Made by a program: the position numbers and the translations under genes. A DNA stretch of 64,000 nucleotides from an uncultured Christensenella sp. (GTDB taxonomy: Bacteria; Bacillota; Clostridia; Christensenellales; Borkfalkiaceae). The stretch lies in the NCBI GenBank assembly GCA_910577555.1, contig CAJTLF010000002.1:69367-133366 (forward strand), in the 5' to 3' direction. The notes under the pieces were generated by a model. It was not told the origin of the DNA. It was given only the letters and a program-made list of their open reading frames with translations, and did not search any database. Positions 1 through 9,881 of this stretch are shown here, piece after piece (position 1 is the stretch's first letter; every line of letters begins with the position of its first letter).

Positions 1-989
1 CATTCAAGGGCTACGGTCCTTACGAAGGTTACGCGTTCCTGCGCGAAAGCATAGCGGGCTACTATAAAAAAATGGGCGTTACTTTAAACGCCGATAAAGA
101 AATTTTCGTTTCGGACGGCGCTAAATCGGACTTGGGCAACATTCTCGATATCTTTTCGGACGATAACGTAGTGCTCGTTCCCGACCCCGTCTATCCCGTC
201 TACGTGGATACCAACGTAATGGCGGGGCGCAAGGTAATCTACGCCGACGCAACCGAAAAGAACGGCTTTCTGCCCATGCCCGATTACAAGGTGGACGCGG
301 ATATTATATATATCTGCTCGCCCAATAACCCCACGGGCGCGGCTTATACCAAGGCTCAGCTTAAGGAGTGGGTGGATTACGCCAATTCAAAAAACGCAGT
401 AATATTATACGACGCGGCTTACGAGTGCTTCGTATCCGACGATAATCTCGCCCGCTCGATATTTCAGATAAAGGGCGCGGAAACGTGCGCGATAGAGTTC
501 TGCTCGCTCTCCAAAATTGCGGGCTTTACGGGTACGCGTTGCGGCTATACCGTAATCCCCGCGGCTCTCGAAAGAAAGGGCTTCAACGCGGGTAAAGCGT
601 GGTTGCGCCGACAGTCTACCAAATTCAACGGCGTGCCGTATATCGTGCAGAAGGGCGCGGCGGCGGTGTTCTCCGAAGAAGGTATGACTGAAATCAGGCA
701 AAATCTCTCATACTATGCCCGTAACGCAAAGCTCATTTCCGAATGTCTTGACGAACTGGGAGTATGGTATACGGGCGGAAAAAATTCCCCCTACGTCTGG
801 CTGAAATGTCCTGACGGTATGAAGAGCTGGGAGTTTTTCGACTACCTTCTGGAAAACGCACAGGTCGTCGGCACTCCGGGTGCGGGATTCGGTAAAAACG
901 GAGAAGGTTATTTCCGCCTTACCGCATTCGGCAGCGAGCAGGTAACCAAGGAAGCGGTACAGCGCATAAAATCACTTCTCAAAAAATAA
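1..989 (+). CDS. dapL: LL-diaminopimelate aminotransferase, 5'-truncated by window edge
   Basis: PLP-dependent class I/II aminotransferase that makes LL-2,6-diaminopimelate from tetrahydrodipicolinate and glutamate in lysine and peptidoglycan-precursor synthesis; cytosolic. The open frame runs back to base 3 without a stop. Its first visible residues (FKGYGPYEGYAFLRE) match the interior of DapL, so the true start lies left of the window and the first internal ATG at 72 is not the start. The PLP-lysine motif SLSKIAGFTGTRCGY is present, with the Lys codon at 513-515. The substrate-side motif CSPNNPTGAAY is typical of the fold. About 328 of roughly 400 residues are visible. malQ follows 10 bases later on the same strand. 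Another class I aminotransferase is the only realistic alternative; the GTR motif favours DapL. Confidence 0.9.
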   Translation, partial: FKGYGPYEGYAFLRESIAGYYKKMGVTLNADKEIFVSDGAKSDLGNILDIFSDDNVVLVPDPVYPVYVDTNVMAGRKVIYADATEKNGFLPMPDYKVDADIIYICSPNNPTGAAYTKAQLKEWVDYANSKNAVILYDAAYECFVSDDNLARSIFQIKGAETCAIEFCSLSKIAGFTGTRCGYTVIPAALERKGFNAGKAWLRRQSTKFNGVPYIVQKGAAAVFSEEGMTEIRQNLSYYARNAKLISECLDELGVWYTGGKNSPYVWLKCPDGMKSWEFFDYLLENAQVVGTPGAGFGKNGEGYFRLTAFGSEQVTKEAVQRIKSLLKK

Positions 990-999
990 AGGTGTAATT

Positions 1000-2502
1000 A
1001 TGAATCGTTTAACACAGCGCGGCGGCGGAGTGCTTTGCCATATCTCGTCGTTGCCCAACGAATACGGTATAGGCTCACTCGGCAAGGAAGCGTACGCTTT
1101 CGCCGATTGGTTAAAGAGCGCGCACGTAAAATACTGGCAGATTCTGCCTCTCGCGCACACGGGTTACGGCGACAGCCCCTATTCGTCCGCGTGTTGCAAT
1201 TCGGGCAACCCGTACTTTATCGACCTTGAATCCCTGCGCGACGAAGGTCTTTTGGACGACGAAGAACTGGCAAGCTGCCGTATGCCCGCGGGCGACGTAG
1301 ACTACGGCGAGCTGTATAAAAAGCGTTTCGATATTCTTCGTCTTGCCTACGCGCGGTTCAACTTAAAGGACGAAGAATTCGTCGCATTCGAAAACAGCGG
1401 CGAGTTTGAAGATTACGCCGTGTTTATGTCCTTAAAAACCCGCTACGCAGGCTCTTTCGATACCTTTCCCGATTCGTATAAGTATACGGAAAACCTTGCC
1501 ATCAAAGATTTCAAGGCAACGGTTTATAAGAGCGACTACTGTTTCTGGCTGTTTTTACAGTTCGTTTTCAGAAAACAGTGGTTTAAATTAAAAAATTACG
1601 TAAATTCTCTCGGCATAAGCATAATAGGCGATTTACCCCTGTACGTCGCCTACGATTCGTCCGACGTTTGGGCTAATCCCGAGCTTTTCAAGCTTGACGA
1701 AGAGCTTCACCCCACGGAAGTTGCGGGAGTACCGCCCGACTATTTCTCGCCCACGGGTCAGCTTTGGGGCAACCCCGTCTACAATTGGGAGCTTATGGAA
1801 AGCGACGGCTACGACTGGTGGATAAACCGCATCAAAAAGGCGAGCGAGCTTTACGATATAATCCGCATAGACCATTTCCGCGGCTTCGACAGGTATTTTT
1901 CGATTCCCGCGGGCAGTGAAACGGCGGAAACGGGAGAGTGGAAGCACGGTCCCGGTCTCAAGCTTTTCGTGGAAATCAAAAAGCGGCTGGGCGATATCGC
2001 TTTAATCGCAGAAGATTTGGGCGTAATGGACTACGGCGTGGAAAAGCTCCGTCAGCGCACGGGCTACCCCGGTATGAAGATTATGCTGTTTGCTTTCGAC
2101 GGCAAGCCGAACAATCCGTACCTTCCCGCAAATATAGACGAAAACTCGGTGGCGTACACGGGTACTCACGACAACGCAACCGCACTCGGACTTCTCAACA
2201 AAATGAACGAGAACCAGTTCAGAGTATTCAAATCCCGCTTGCGCGCCGCTCTTAAAGGCGAAGGGGTAGAGTTCCCGTTCGTAACCAGAAAACAAGCCGC
2301 ACTCGCGCTGTGCGTATGCGTATTGGCGTGCAAGGCAAACCTTGCCATACTTCCCGTGCAGGACTTGCTGGGGCTGGATAATTCCGCCCGTATGAATATG
2401 CCGTCCACCGCGCAGGGCAACTGGCGTTTCCGCCTTGACTCCCTGCCCGACAGAAAGGTAACCGCCGAACTGAGAAAAATAATCAAGCATTTCAACAGAT
2501 AA
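1000..2502 (+). CDS. malQ: 4-alpha-glucanotransferase (GH77 amylomaltase)
   Basis: Cytosolic GH77 enzyme of 500 aa, the usual bacterial length, that disproportionates maltodextrins and feeds glycogen/maltodextrin turnover. The conserved regions appear in order: DLPLYVAYDSSDVWANPE (about 211-228), RIDHFRGF with nucleophile Asp291, IAEDLG with acid/base Glu338, and GTHDN with transition-state Asp391. The ATG at 1000 follows AAAGGTG. It lies 10 bases after dapL and is probably co-transcribed, although the two pathways are unrelated. A strong terminator follows the stop codon. Confidence 0.95.
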   Translation: MNRLTQRGGGVLCHISSLPNEYGIGSLGKEAYAFADWLKSAHVKYWQILPLAHTGYGDSPYSSACCNSGNPYFIDLESLRDEGLLDDEELASCRMPAGDVDYGELYKKRFDILRLAYARFNLKDEEFVAFENSGEFEDYAVFMSLKTRYAGSFDTFPDSYKYTENLAIKDFKATVYKSDYCFWLFLQFVFRKQWFKLKNYVNSLGISIIGDLPLYVAYDSSDVWANPELFKLDEELHPTEVAGVPPDYFSPTGQLWGNPVYNWELMESDGYDWWINRIKKASELYDIIRIDHFRGFDRYFSIPAGSETAETGEWKHGPGLKLFVEIKKRLGDIALIAEDLGVMDYGVEKLRQRTGYPGMKIMLFAFDGKPNNPYLPANIDENSVAYTGTHDNATALGLLNKMNENQFRVFKSRLRAALKGEGVEFPFVTRKQAALALCVCVLACKANLAILPVQDLLGLDNSARMNMPSTAQGNWRFRLDSLPDRKVTAELRKIIKHFNR

Positions 2503-2503
2503 T

Positions 2504-2545
2504 AAAACGACCCCCGTCGCCTTTGGCGACGGGGTCGTTTTTTAT
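2504..2545. terminator. Bidirectional rho-independent terminator between malQ and spoIIE
   Basis: Stem CGACCCCC-GTCGCC / GGCGAC-GGGGTCG with a TTT loop and one bulged C. It is flanked by AAAA on the left and a T-run on the right, so it can stop transcription in both directions between two convergent genes. Confidence 0.92.
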
Positions 2546-2548
2546 AAA

Positions 2549-4810
2549 TCAATTCTCGAATATTCTCGTGCAAAGCACGGTCATATCGTCAACTGCTTCG
2601 TGACCCGTCTTTTCCATCGCGCCCGCCAGAATTTTATCGGCAAGGTTTTGCGGGTTAAGCGGCTTAAAGTCCTGTAAAAATTCGTAAAGGTCGGTGGCGG
2701 AAGGAAACGCGGAAGTTATCCCGTCGCTCATAAACACCACTATATCCCCGTTTTTCAGCGTTTCGGTGCTGGTGGCGGGGTGCAAAGTATCGAGTATCCC
2801 GAGCGGCAACGACGAGCTTTCAAGTATCTTAATTTCGCCTTCGCGCATTATAATTCCCGCAGGCGAGCCTATTTTCACAAAATCCGCCCTGCCCGTATCA
2901 AGGTTTATCGCCGCAATGTCTATGCAGGTAAATCTCTCGTCGCGGTTAAATGAAAGTAATTTGTTTATCACGTTCAGCACGGTATCGGCGGGCATCTCCG
3001 CACGGTAAAACGCTTCTATAAGCGAAATTGCAGATTCGGAAACCTTTCTCGCGTAGTCGCCGCTGCCCATTCCGTCGGACAACGCCATTAAAAACGACTT
3101 CTCGTTCACGCGTATTACGGAGTGGGTATCGCCCGAAACCTTTTCGCCCTTTTTCACGGCGTAAGCCACGCCGAACGCCGCGTCGAGCTTGGGCGGCGCG
3201 GAGAATATAAGACAGCTCTTCTGCTCGTCGTAAACTATCTTGTCCTTTAAAACGTACCTGCGCTTCATCGCGTCGGAAATAATTTTCTCAAAGGCGGTCA
3301 CGTTCACTTTTCCGAGCGTCGCGGCGCAAATCTCGTCGCCGTTGTCCCCGTCAATATAAACTTCGGGACAGCAAATCCCGTGTACGGAAAGCGCCTTTTT
3401 AACTCCGTCCGCCACGCCGCCGTAATCGTAAACGCGGCTCAAATCCACCGCACAGCTCTTCATAACGTCCGCCACGCCGTGCGCCTGCTCGGCAAGCATA
3501 GTCCTGCCCGCCCGCGCGTTCTCGTTCTCCGTCATATGCCGCCTGTATTCGGCAAGCAGCCCGTTCAGCGCAGCCAAAACGTCAGCGGGACGGAAGCAGT
3601 TCGCCGTCGTCTCGGAGGGCAGGTCTATAAGGTTTACCTTGCCCTTCACGCACCCCGCGTCAATCAACCGCCTGAACCCCGCGTAAACGCTCGTCAGCTC
3701 GCACCGCTTTTGCCTTTCACAGCCCTTACAGCACTTTTCCTTCAACTGAAATAAAAGCGCGTCGCGCGAGCCTTCGTCGTTCTCCGCATCGTCTATGGAG
3801 TTAAAGGCGTTCTCAATCTCCTTGAACACTTCGGATATGCGGTAAAGCTTTTCCCCCGTGCATTTGCGCGAGCGGGCAACCGCCGTGTCCGTCAGTACTT
3901 CGGTAACGCAAAGCCGCCGCTTCAACCGCGCGTAGCTCTCGTCTTTAGGCAACGACGGCAAAAAGCAGAACAGAAATAGCAGTAAGGAGTACACGACTAT
4001 AAGCGCTACGGGGCAATCGAAGCGACCGGTAAAGTATGCGTAAACGGCAAAAGCCGCCGCCGTGACAATCCCGCTTGAAAATCTCCCCGCGCCCGAAAAT
4101 ACGAGCGCGCAGGTGGTAATTACCAAAAACGCGGTAACGGTGTTGGGCGTAAGCTCTATAACCGCGCAGGGTACGGCGGTAACCAACGCCGCTATTATCG
4201 CCGCGGGCGAGCGGGTAAGCCGCACGCTCAAAACGGTTATCCCCGCGGAAACGCAAAGGTAAAATGTAACGCCCGTAAGCGTAGCCATACCCGCCCCGCA
4301 AACTGCGTAAACTACGGCAATACAGACCAGCTCGTCCTCTCTCAGCCTGCACCGCTGTAATCTGAACAAAAGGGAGTAAACGGTTTTAAAACAGAAAAAC
4401 CCGAACACGAGTACCACGCCCGCGGCAATCGCTCTCAGCGCGTAATCGTTTTCAATAAAAAAATCCCCGCCCTGCCACGGCGCGAAAGCCACGTACGGCG
4501 CAAGCGCGATAACTGCGTATACAAGCCCTTCGAACTTGATTTTTTTACCCGTTTTGCGGTATAAAAAGGTAATCGCCGTGCAGAACGCCGCCGCAAAAAT
4601 AAAAATAAGGCTGGAAAGCAGGTTTAAATTGACTATCGAAGACAGCGCGAAAAGTATGGGCGCGGCAATCAGATTCATGCCGCACAGCATCATTGCAAAA
4701 AAAATACCGAACGAAAGCGGCACGCCTTTCACGGCGCAGTTTGCAAAAACCATCGCCGCCCCGCAACAGGCGTATAATAATATAGTTTTTCCGTTGATTT
4801 TCAAGGGCAT
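2549..4810 (-). CDS. spoIIE: Stage II sporulation protein E (membrane PPM phosphatase)
   Basis: Sporulation phosphatase. In Bacillus, SpoIIE dephosphorylates SpoIIAA to release sigma-F in the forespore and also acts at the polar septum. The 753 aa (Bacillus about 827) show an N-terminal half of roughly ten hydrophobic segments (about 8-300), a middle linker with a Cys-rich patch (CCKGCERQKRC), and a C-terminal PP2C/PPM domain. Metal-binding aspartates lie in SDGMGSG (Asp579), MSDGI (Asp696) and AVDDMTV (about 741-742). No clear ribosome-binding site precedes the ATG at 4810, so the start is slightly uncertain. A perfect Spo0A-box-like sequence lies about 70 bases upstream. No other spoII gene is adjacent. 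Confidence 0.9.
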   Translation of the reverse strand: MPLKINGKTILLYACCGAAMVFANCAVKGVPLSFGIFFAMMLCGMNLIAAPILFALSSIVNLNLLSSLIFIFAAAFCTAITFLYRKTGKKIKFEGLVYAVIALAPYVAFAPWQGGDFFIENDYALRAIAAGVVLVFGFFCFKTVYSLLFRLQRCRLREDELVCIAVVYAVCGAGMATLTGVTFYLCVSAGITVLSVRLTRSPAAIIAALVTAVPCAVIELTPNTVTAFLVITTCALVFSGAGRFSSGIVTAAAFAVYAYFTGRFDCPVALIVVYSLLLFLFCFLPSLPKDESYARLKRRLCVTEVLTDTAVARSRKCTGEKLYRISEVFKEIENAFNSIDDAENDEGSRDALLFQLKEKCCKGCERQKRCELTSVYAGFRRLIDAGCVKGKVNLIDLPSETTANCFRPADVLAALNGLLAEYRRHMTENENARAGRTMLAEQAHGVADVMKSCAVDLSRVYDYGGVADGVKKALSVHGICCPEVYIDGDNGDEICAATLGKVNVTAFEKIISDAMKRRYVLKDKIVYDEQKSCLIFSAPPKLDAAFGVAYAVKKGEKVSGDTHSVIRVNEKSFLMALSDGMGSGDYARKVSESAISLIEAFYRAEMPADTVLNVINKLLSFNRDERFTCIDIAAINLDTGRADFVKIGSPAGIIMREGEIKILESSSLPLGILDTLHPATSTETLKNGDIVVFMSDGITSAFPSATDLYEFLQDFKPLNPQNLADKILAGAMEKTGHEAVDDMTVLCTRIFEN

Positions 4811-4881
4811 ACGCCCATTATAAAATATAGTGAACGGCTTAATTTGTCTTATAATAGTTTATTTTGTAATATTTGCCGTTT

Positions 4882-4910
4882 TTGACAAACGGGCAAAGCC
4901 GTGATATAAT
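4882..4910 (+). promoter_or_regulatory. Consensus sigma-A promoter for the ABC exporter
   Basis: TTGACA (4882-4887), 17-base spacer, TATAAT (4905-4910): a perfect housekeeping promoter 38 bases upstream of the ABC gene, followed by an AAGGAG ribosome-binding site. Read on the minus strand, 4881-4889 is TTTGTCAAA, a match to the Spo0A box, on the spoIIE side. Confidence 0.88.
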
Positions 4911-4948
4911 AAATTTAACGCTATAAATCAATTAAGGAGAAAATTTTC

Positions 4949-7900
4949 ATGCTTGAAATTAAGGGCGTAACCAAAATCTACAAATCCCGCGGCGGCGTGG
5001 AAACGCGCGCGCTGGATAACGTAACTCTTTCATTCGGGGAAACGGGTTTCGTTTTTCTTCTCGGTAAGTCCGGTTCGGGTAAGTCCACGCTGCTCAACGT
5101 AAGCGGCGGACTTGACGAACCTACTTCGGGCGAAATTATAGTAAACGGCAAAAGCTCAAAAGATTTTTCGGGTTCCGATTTCGACAGCTACCGCAACACC
5201 TTCGTCGGTTTCGTGTTTCAGGAGTATAACGTTTTAGACGAGTTCAACGTAGAAGACAATATCGCGCTCGCTCTCGAATTGCAGGGCAAAAAGAAAGACG
5301 CCGAAAAAATTCTGTCTATCCTAAAGGAAGTAGAGCTTGAAAATTACGCCCGCCGCAAGCCGAACACTCTCTCGGGCGGACAAAAACAGAGAATAGCAAT
5401 CGCCCGCGCACTCGTAAAAGAGCCGCGCATAATAATGGCGGACGAGCCTACGGGCGCGCTCGACTCCGCAACGGGCAAGCAGGTTTTCGAAACGCTTAAA
5501 GAGCTTTCGAAAACCCGTCTCGTCATAGTCGTCTCGCACGACAGAGAGTTCGCCGAAATTTACGGCGACAGAATAATAGAGCTTAAAGACGGAAAAGTCA
5601 TCTCCGACGTAAGCAAAACGACGTCCCCGCCCGAAAAGCTGGATGACAACGTAAGTATAATAGGCGGCAACACCCTTTCCATAAAAAAGGGCGCAATCCT
5701 TACGGAAGAAAATTTCAGAACTATAAAGAATTTCATTGCGGCTTCTGAAAGCGGCGTAATCATTTCCAACGGCGAAACCGAGATAAACTCGTTTAAAAAA
5801 GTCAACAGAATGTCCGCGGAAGGTCACACCGAAAAGTTCGAAAATACACAGGATTTTCCCGCGCAGGATAGCGGTAGTATCTCGCCGCCGCAGTTTATCC
5901 GCTCCAAGCTTCCCGCGGCAAAAGCGTTGAAAATAGGTGCGTCGGGTCTTAAAATCAAGCCCGTCAGGCTGGCGTTTACAATATTGCTTTCTGTAATCGC
6001 GTTCATAATGTTCGGTCTCACTTCCACGCTGATGCTCTATAACGGAACGGAAGTCGCAATAAATACTTTTGCACAGAGCGACTACGAATACTTAAATATT
6101 ACCAAAAGCTACCGCGTAACTTCCACGCGGACTGAATCCGATTACAGCTGGGTACACTACGAGAATACCCGCTTTACTCCCGACGAGTTTGCCGACCTTA
6201 AATCAGACTTCGGCGAAAATTCCATCGCGTATTACTCGTCAGGTAAGGGTAGTCTCGTAATAAACAGTATCCCGCGCGACGGCTCCGATACGGGCGCGTA
6301 TTATTCATGCGGTCTGGATAAATTCGCCGAAGTTCCGCAGGGGAATTCCCTTCGCGACGGTTTAATAGGCACTTATCCGGAACGGCACGACGAGATTTGC
6401 ATAAGCAGTTACACTCTCGAATGCTTTAAACGCTACGGCTCGTATAACGTAAGCTTAGACGAATTCGGTCAGATTGGACCTTTCGACGTAAACGATATTA
6501 TAACGGTAAATAACGCGAGCGACTTGATAGGCAGATTAATGGTTTTAAGCAATAAACCGTTCAAAATAACGGGCGTATTCCAAAGCGGCGACTTGCCGTC
6601 AAAGTACGAGCCGCTCAAAACCGATAATAAAGACGTTCTCTTAAATTACGAATTCAATAATTATCTTGCGGACGGTCTGTCGTGTATGGCAATGGTTTCC
6701 GAAGATTTTTACGGCGTGTATATCAAACCGTATACGGAAACGCAGGAGAACCCCTTTCACGATTGTATTGAAGGCATAAGCATTCTTGGCAACGTATACG
6801 CTTTCGAAGACAGTCATTGGGTTGAAAAGCCGGATATGTCCTATTTTCTTGGCAATAGCGTATGCGCGTATACCGCCGACGGGGCAAAAGCCGTATTTTT
6901 AGGCGGCATTAACGGTAACGCGCTTTCCGATAATCAGGTGTTGTTGCCGTCGGAATTTTTAAATAGCAACCTGTATTTTAACGCTTTCGTCAAACACTAT
7001 TACGACGACGATTGGGGAGATTACGGCGACCAAAACGAAAGGAATAAAGCTTATATAAAAGCGTTTGATAAGTATTACGCGCTCACAAAAAAGGTCGAAA
7101 GCTACGAAAAAGGTTACTGTATGGACGAGAGCGGAAATCCCGTCGAATTTACCGAAACTCAGCTTGAAGAGCTTTTCAACGAAATAAAAGCCGAATATTC
7201 GAAGCTTCCCGTTCAAAGCGTGAAAATATCTCTCGACGACCGCACTTTCAATATGCAGGTTGCGGGATTTTATCTGACTGAAAATAAAAACCATTATAGC
7301 GCAGGCGTGTATTTTTCCCAAAAATTCATCGACGACAACGTGCATTTCGCCAAGGAAGAAGTGGTCAACGAAACGGACTACGTTTTGGAAAAGGACGCAA
7401 TATACGCGGGCGTAATGATATCGTTCGACCGCACTAAAGAGCAGGCGGCGAAGGTATTTTCGTTCGTCGGCAAAGACGGCGTGTTTGAAAACGGAGTTTG
7501 CTACAATCTCTCCAACGGGCTTTACGGAACGGTTGAAATGGCAAACGGCACCGTTGAAATGCTCTCGATAGTATTTTTATGGGTGGGCTGTATTTTCGCC
7601 GTGTTCTCGTCGCTGTTGCTTTTCAATTTCATATCGGTGTCCATCTCCAACAAGCGCAAGGAAATAGGCATACTCCGCGCGGTAGGGGCAAGGGGACTGG
7701 ACGTATTCAAAATTTTCTTCTCGGAGTCGGGCATAATAGTCGGTATATGCGCAGTGCTTGCCGTCGTTGGTACTTTTATCATCAGTGCCGTGATAAACGG
7801 AGTGCTTAAATCGAGCATAGGCTTGCAGGTAACGCTCTTCGTCGTCGGCGTGCCGTCGGTCGCAATTCTCTTCGCCGTAGCGTTCGCCGTCGCCGTAATT

Positions 7901-7966
7901 TCCACTTTCCTGCCCGTGTTCTTCGCATCCCGCAAAAAACCCGTGGACTCAATCCGCGCATTATAA
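4949..7966 (+). CDS. MacB-type ABC transporter, fused ATPase and FtsX-like permease
   Basis: 1005-aa fusion. The N-terminal ATPase has Walker A GKSGSGKS (39-46), signature LSGGQ (141-145), Walker B ending in Glu166 and switch His197. After a linker there is one membrane helix (about 338-360), a very large extracytoplasmic domain (about 360-860), and three C-terminal helices with the FtsX motif NKRKEIGILRAVGA. This four-helix layout is the type VII/MacB-BceB mechanotransmission class, which exports or senses peptides and lipids rather than importing nutrients. The gene is monocistronic between its own promoter and a terminator. No two-component system or second permease is adjacent, so the substrate is unknown. 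Confidence 0.88.
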   Translation: MLEIKGVTKIYKSRGGVETRALDNVTLSFGETGFVFLLGKSGSGKSTLLNVSGGLDEPTSGEIIVNGKSSKDFSGSDFDSYRNTFVGFVFQEYNVLDEFNVEDNIALALELQGKKKDAEKILSILKEVELENYARRKPNTLSGGQKQRIAIARALVKEPRIIMADEPTGALDSATGKQVFETLKELSKTRLVIVVSHDREFAEIYGDRIIELKDGKVISDVSKTTSPPEKLDDNVSIIGGNTLSIKKGAILTEENFRTIKNFIAASESGVIISNGETEINSFKKVNRMSAEGHTEKFENTQDFPAQDSGSISPPQFIRSKLPAAKALKIGASGLKIKPVRLAFTILLSVIAFIMFGLTSTLMLYNGTEVAINTFAQSDYEYLNITKSYRVTSTRTESDYSWVHYENTRFTPDEFADLKSDFGENSIAYYSSGKGSLVINSIPRDGSDTGAYYSCGLDKFAEVPQGNSLRDGLIGTYPERHDEICISSYTLECFKRYGSYNVSLDEFGQIGPFDVNDIITVNNASDLIGRLMVLSNKPFKITGVFQSGDLPSKYEPLKTDNKDVLLNYEFNNYLADGLSCMAMVSEDFYGVYIKPYTETQENPFHDCIEGISILGNVYAFEDSHWVEKPDMSYFLGNSVCAYTADGAKAVFLGGINGNALSDNQVLLPSEFLNSNLYFNAFVKHYYDDDWGDYGDQNERNKAYIKAFDKYYALTKKVESYEKGYCMDESGNPVEFTETQLEELFNEIKAEYSKLPVQSVKISLDDRTFNMQVAGFYLTENKNHYSAGVYFSQKFIDDNVHFAKEEVVNETDYVLEKDAIYAGVMISFDRTKEQAAKVFSFVGKDGVFENGVCYNLSNGLYGTVEMANGTVEMLSIVFLWVGCIFAVFSSLLLFNFISVSISNKRKEIGILRAVGARGLDVFKIFFSESGIIVGICAVLAVVGTFIISAVINGVLKSSIGLQVTLFVVGVPSVAILFAVAFAVAVISTFLPVFFASRKKPVDSIRAL

Positions 7967-7981
7967 TAAATCGTCGCAAAA

Positions 7982-8014
7982 AAACAGCGGTGCGCATATT
8001 GCGCGCCGCTGTTT
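7982..8014. terminator. Bidirectional terminator between ABC exporter and mnmG
   Basis: AAACAGCGGTGCGCA, TAT loop, TGCGCGCCGCTGTTT: a 15-bp stem with one G.T pair and A/T-rich flanks, between convergent genes. Confidence 0.9.
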
Positions 8015-8018
8015 AACT

Positions 8019-9881
8019 TTACTTATTCATTGCAAGATAAACCATTAAAACGGTAATATCCGCGGGGTTTACCCCCGAAATTCTTCCCGCCTGCCCCAAA
8101 GTAACGGGTCGCACTCTCTCAAGCTTTTCTCTCGCCTCCAGCCGCAACCCTTCAATCGCGGAGTAGTTAATATCCTTCGGCAAAACCTTTTCTTCCAGCT
8201 TTTTCGCCCGCTCAATCTGCGCCCGCGTCTTGGAAAGGTAACCTTCATACTTAACCGTGCCTTCCGCGGTCTTTATTACGTCGTCGGGAAAACCGGTTAA
8301 TATCCCGAACGCCCCGCATATATCGCCAAGCTTCGCGCCCCGCCGCACAAGGTCAGCGTAGGTAGCCCCGCGCATATCCCCCGAAATACCGTAATCTTCG
8401 GCAAACTTTTCCGCAACTGCATAATCTGCGCGCCCGTCGAGAACGCCCAGCGCGTCACGGTATAATTTTTGCCGCTTTTCAAACTTTTCTTTTCGTTCCG
8501 AAGAGCAAAGCCCCGTCCCGAAAATTTTTGGCGTAAGCCTGAAATCCGCCGTATCCTGCCGCAACGCAATGGAATACTCCGCCCGCGATGTCATCATGCG
8601 GTATGGCTCTTCCGTGCCCTTCGTAACAAGGTCGTCAATGAGCACGCCGATATACGCCTCGTCCCGCCCGAGAATAAAGGGCGGCTTTTTCATAATCTTA
8701 AACGCCGCGTTAATTCCCGCAATCAGCCCCTGCGCCGCGGCTTCTTCGTAACCCGAAGTTCCGTTAATCTGCCCCGCGCAGTAAATCCCTTCGACTTTTT
8801 TAAATTCAAGCGTAGGCAGAATATCCAAAGTGTCTATGCAGTCGTACTCTATCGCGTATGCGTATCGCATTATCTCGCAGTTCTCAAGCCCCGTAACCGA
8901 GCGGTACATCTCTTTCTGAATATCGTGCGGCATTGACGACGACATACCCTGCACGTAAATTTCGTTCGTGTCCGCGCCTTCGGGTTCGAGAAAAATCTGA
9001 TGTCGCTCCTTGTCGGAAAATCTTACGACTTTGGTTTCAATCGAAGGGCAGTATCTCGGTCCCGCCGAAGTTATGTCCCCGTTGTAAAGGGGGGAACGGT
9101 CAAGGTTATTTAAAATAATACCGTGCGTCCGGTCGTTGGTATAGGTAATAAAACAGTCGCGCACGCTCTCTATCGGCTCGCCGTCGAGAAAGGAAAAGGG
9201 AGTAATCCCGCTTTCGCCCCGTTGTCTCGAACATTTTTCTAAATTCACCGTCCGTCCGTCAAGCCTTGCGGGCGTACCCGTCTTGAATCTCCTTACGTTA
9301 AAACCCAGACCGATAAGGCTTTCGGTAAGTCTGTTTGCGGGCGCAAACCCGTTCGGGCCGCTCTTTTGTCTTAACTCGCCCGTAATCGTTTCGGCGTTGA
9401 GATAGACGCCCGTGGCGAGTATTACGGCTTTGGCGTAAAATATCCCGCCGTACGCCGTCTCTATCCCGCAAGCCCTGCCGTTTTCGGTAAGTATTTTTAC
9501 GCATTCCCCCTGTACTATATGCAGGTTTTCGGTGTTTTCAAGCGTGCGCTTCATCTCGGCGTGGTAGGCGTTTTTGTCGCACTGGCATCTCAGCGACTGC
9601 ACGGCTTCGCCCTTGCCTTCGTTCAGCATTCTGATTTGCAAGGCGGTCTTGTCGGCATTTTTCGCCATTTCCCCGCCCAAAGCGTCAATCTCGCGCACCA
9701 GATGTCCCTTCGCCGTGCCGCCTATGGAAGGGTTGCACGCCAAAAAGGCTATGCCGTCGAGATTGAGCGTCAGCATAGCCGTATTCATTCCAAGTCTCGC
9801 CGCCGCCAACGCCGCTTCACAGCCCGCGTGTCCCGCGCCGACGACTATTACGTCGTAATTGCCTTCTGAAAAAGTGTGCAT
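8019..9881 (-). CDS. mnmG: tRNA uridine-5-carboxymethylaminomethyl modification enzyme MnmG (GidA)
   Basis: FAD-dependent partner of MnmE that installs the cmnm5 group on U34 of certain tRNAs. The 620 aa match the family length. The dinucleotide-binding motif VVGAGHAGCEAA is at the N-terminus, followed by the family signatures CNPSIGGTAKGH and DALGGEM. The start at 9881 abuts the dnaA stop codon (9882), so mnmG is the distal gene of a leftward dnaA-mnmG operon. mnmG next to the origin is ancestral in bacteria, but the usual partners mnmE, rsmG and parAB are not between it and dnaA here. Confidence 0.97.
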   Translation of the reverse strand: MHTFSEGNYDVIVVGAGHAGCEAALAAARLGMNTAMLTLNLDGIAFLACNPSIGGTAKGHLVREIDALGGEMAKNADKTALQIRMLNEGKGEAVQSLRCQCDKNAYHAEMKRTLENTENLHIVQGECVKILTENGRACGIETAYGGIFYAKAVILATGVYLNAETITGELRQKSGPNGFAPANRLTESLIGLGFNVRRFKTGTPARLDGRTVNLEKCSRQRGESGITPFSFLDGEPIESVRDCFITYTNDRTHGIILNNLDRSPLYNGDITSAGPRYCPSIETKVVRFSDKERHQIFLEPEGADTNEIYVQGMSSSMPHDIQKEMYRSVTGLENCEIMRYAYAIEYDCIDTLDILPTLEFKKVEGIYCAGQINGTSGYEEAAAQGLIAGINAAFKIMKKPPFILGRDEAYIGVLIDDLVTKGTEEPYRMMTSRAEYSIALRQDTADFRLTPKIFGTGLCSSERKEKFEKRQKLYRDALGVLDGRADYAVAEKFAEDYGISGDMRGATYADLVRRGAKLGDICGAFGILTGFPDDVIKTAEGTVKYEGYLSKTRAQIERAKKLEEKVLPKDINYSAIEGLRLEAREKLERVRPVTLGQAGRISGVNPADITVLMVYLAMNK

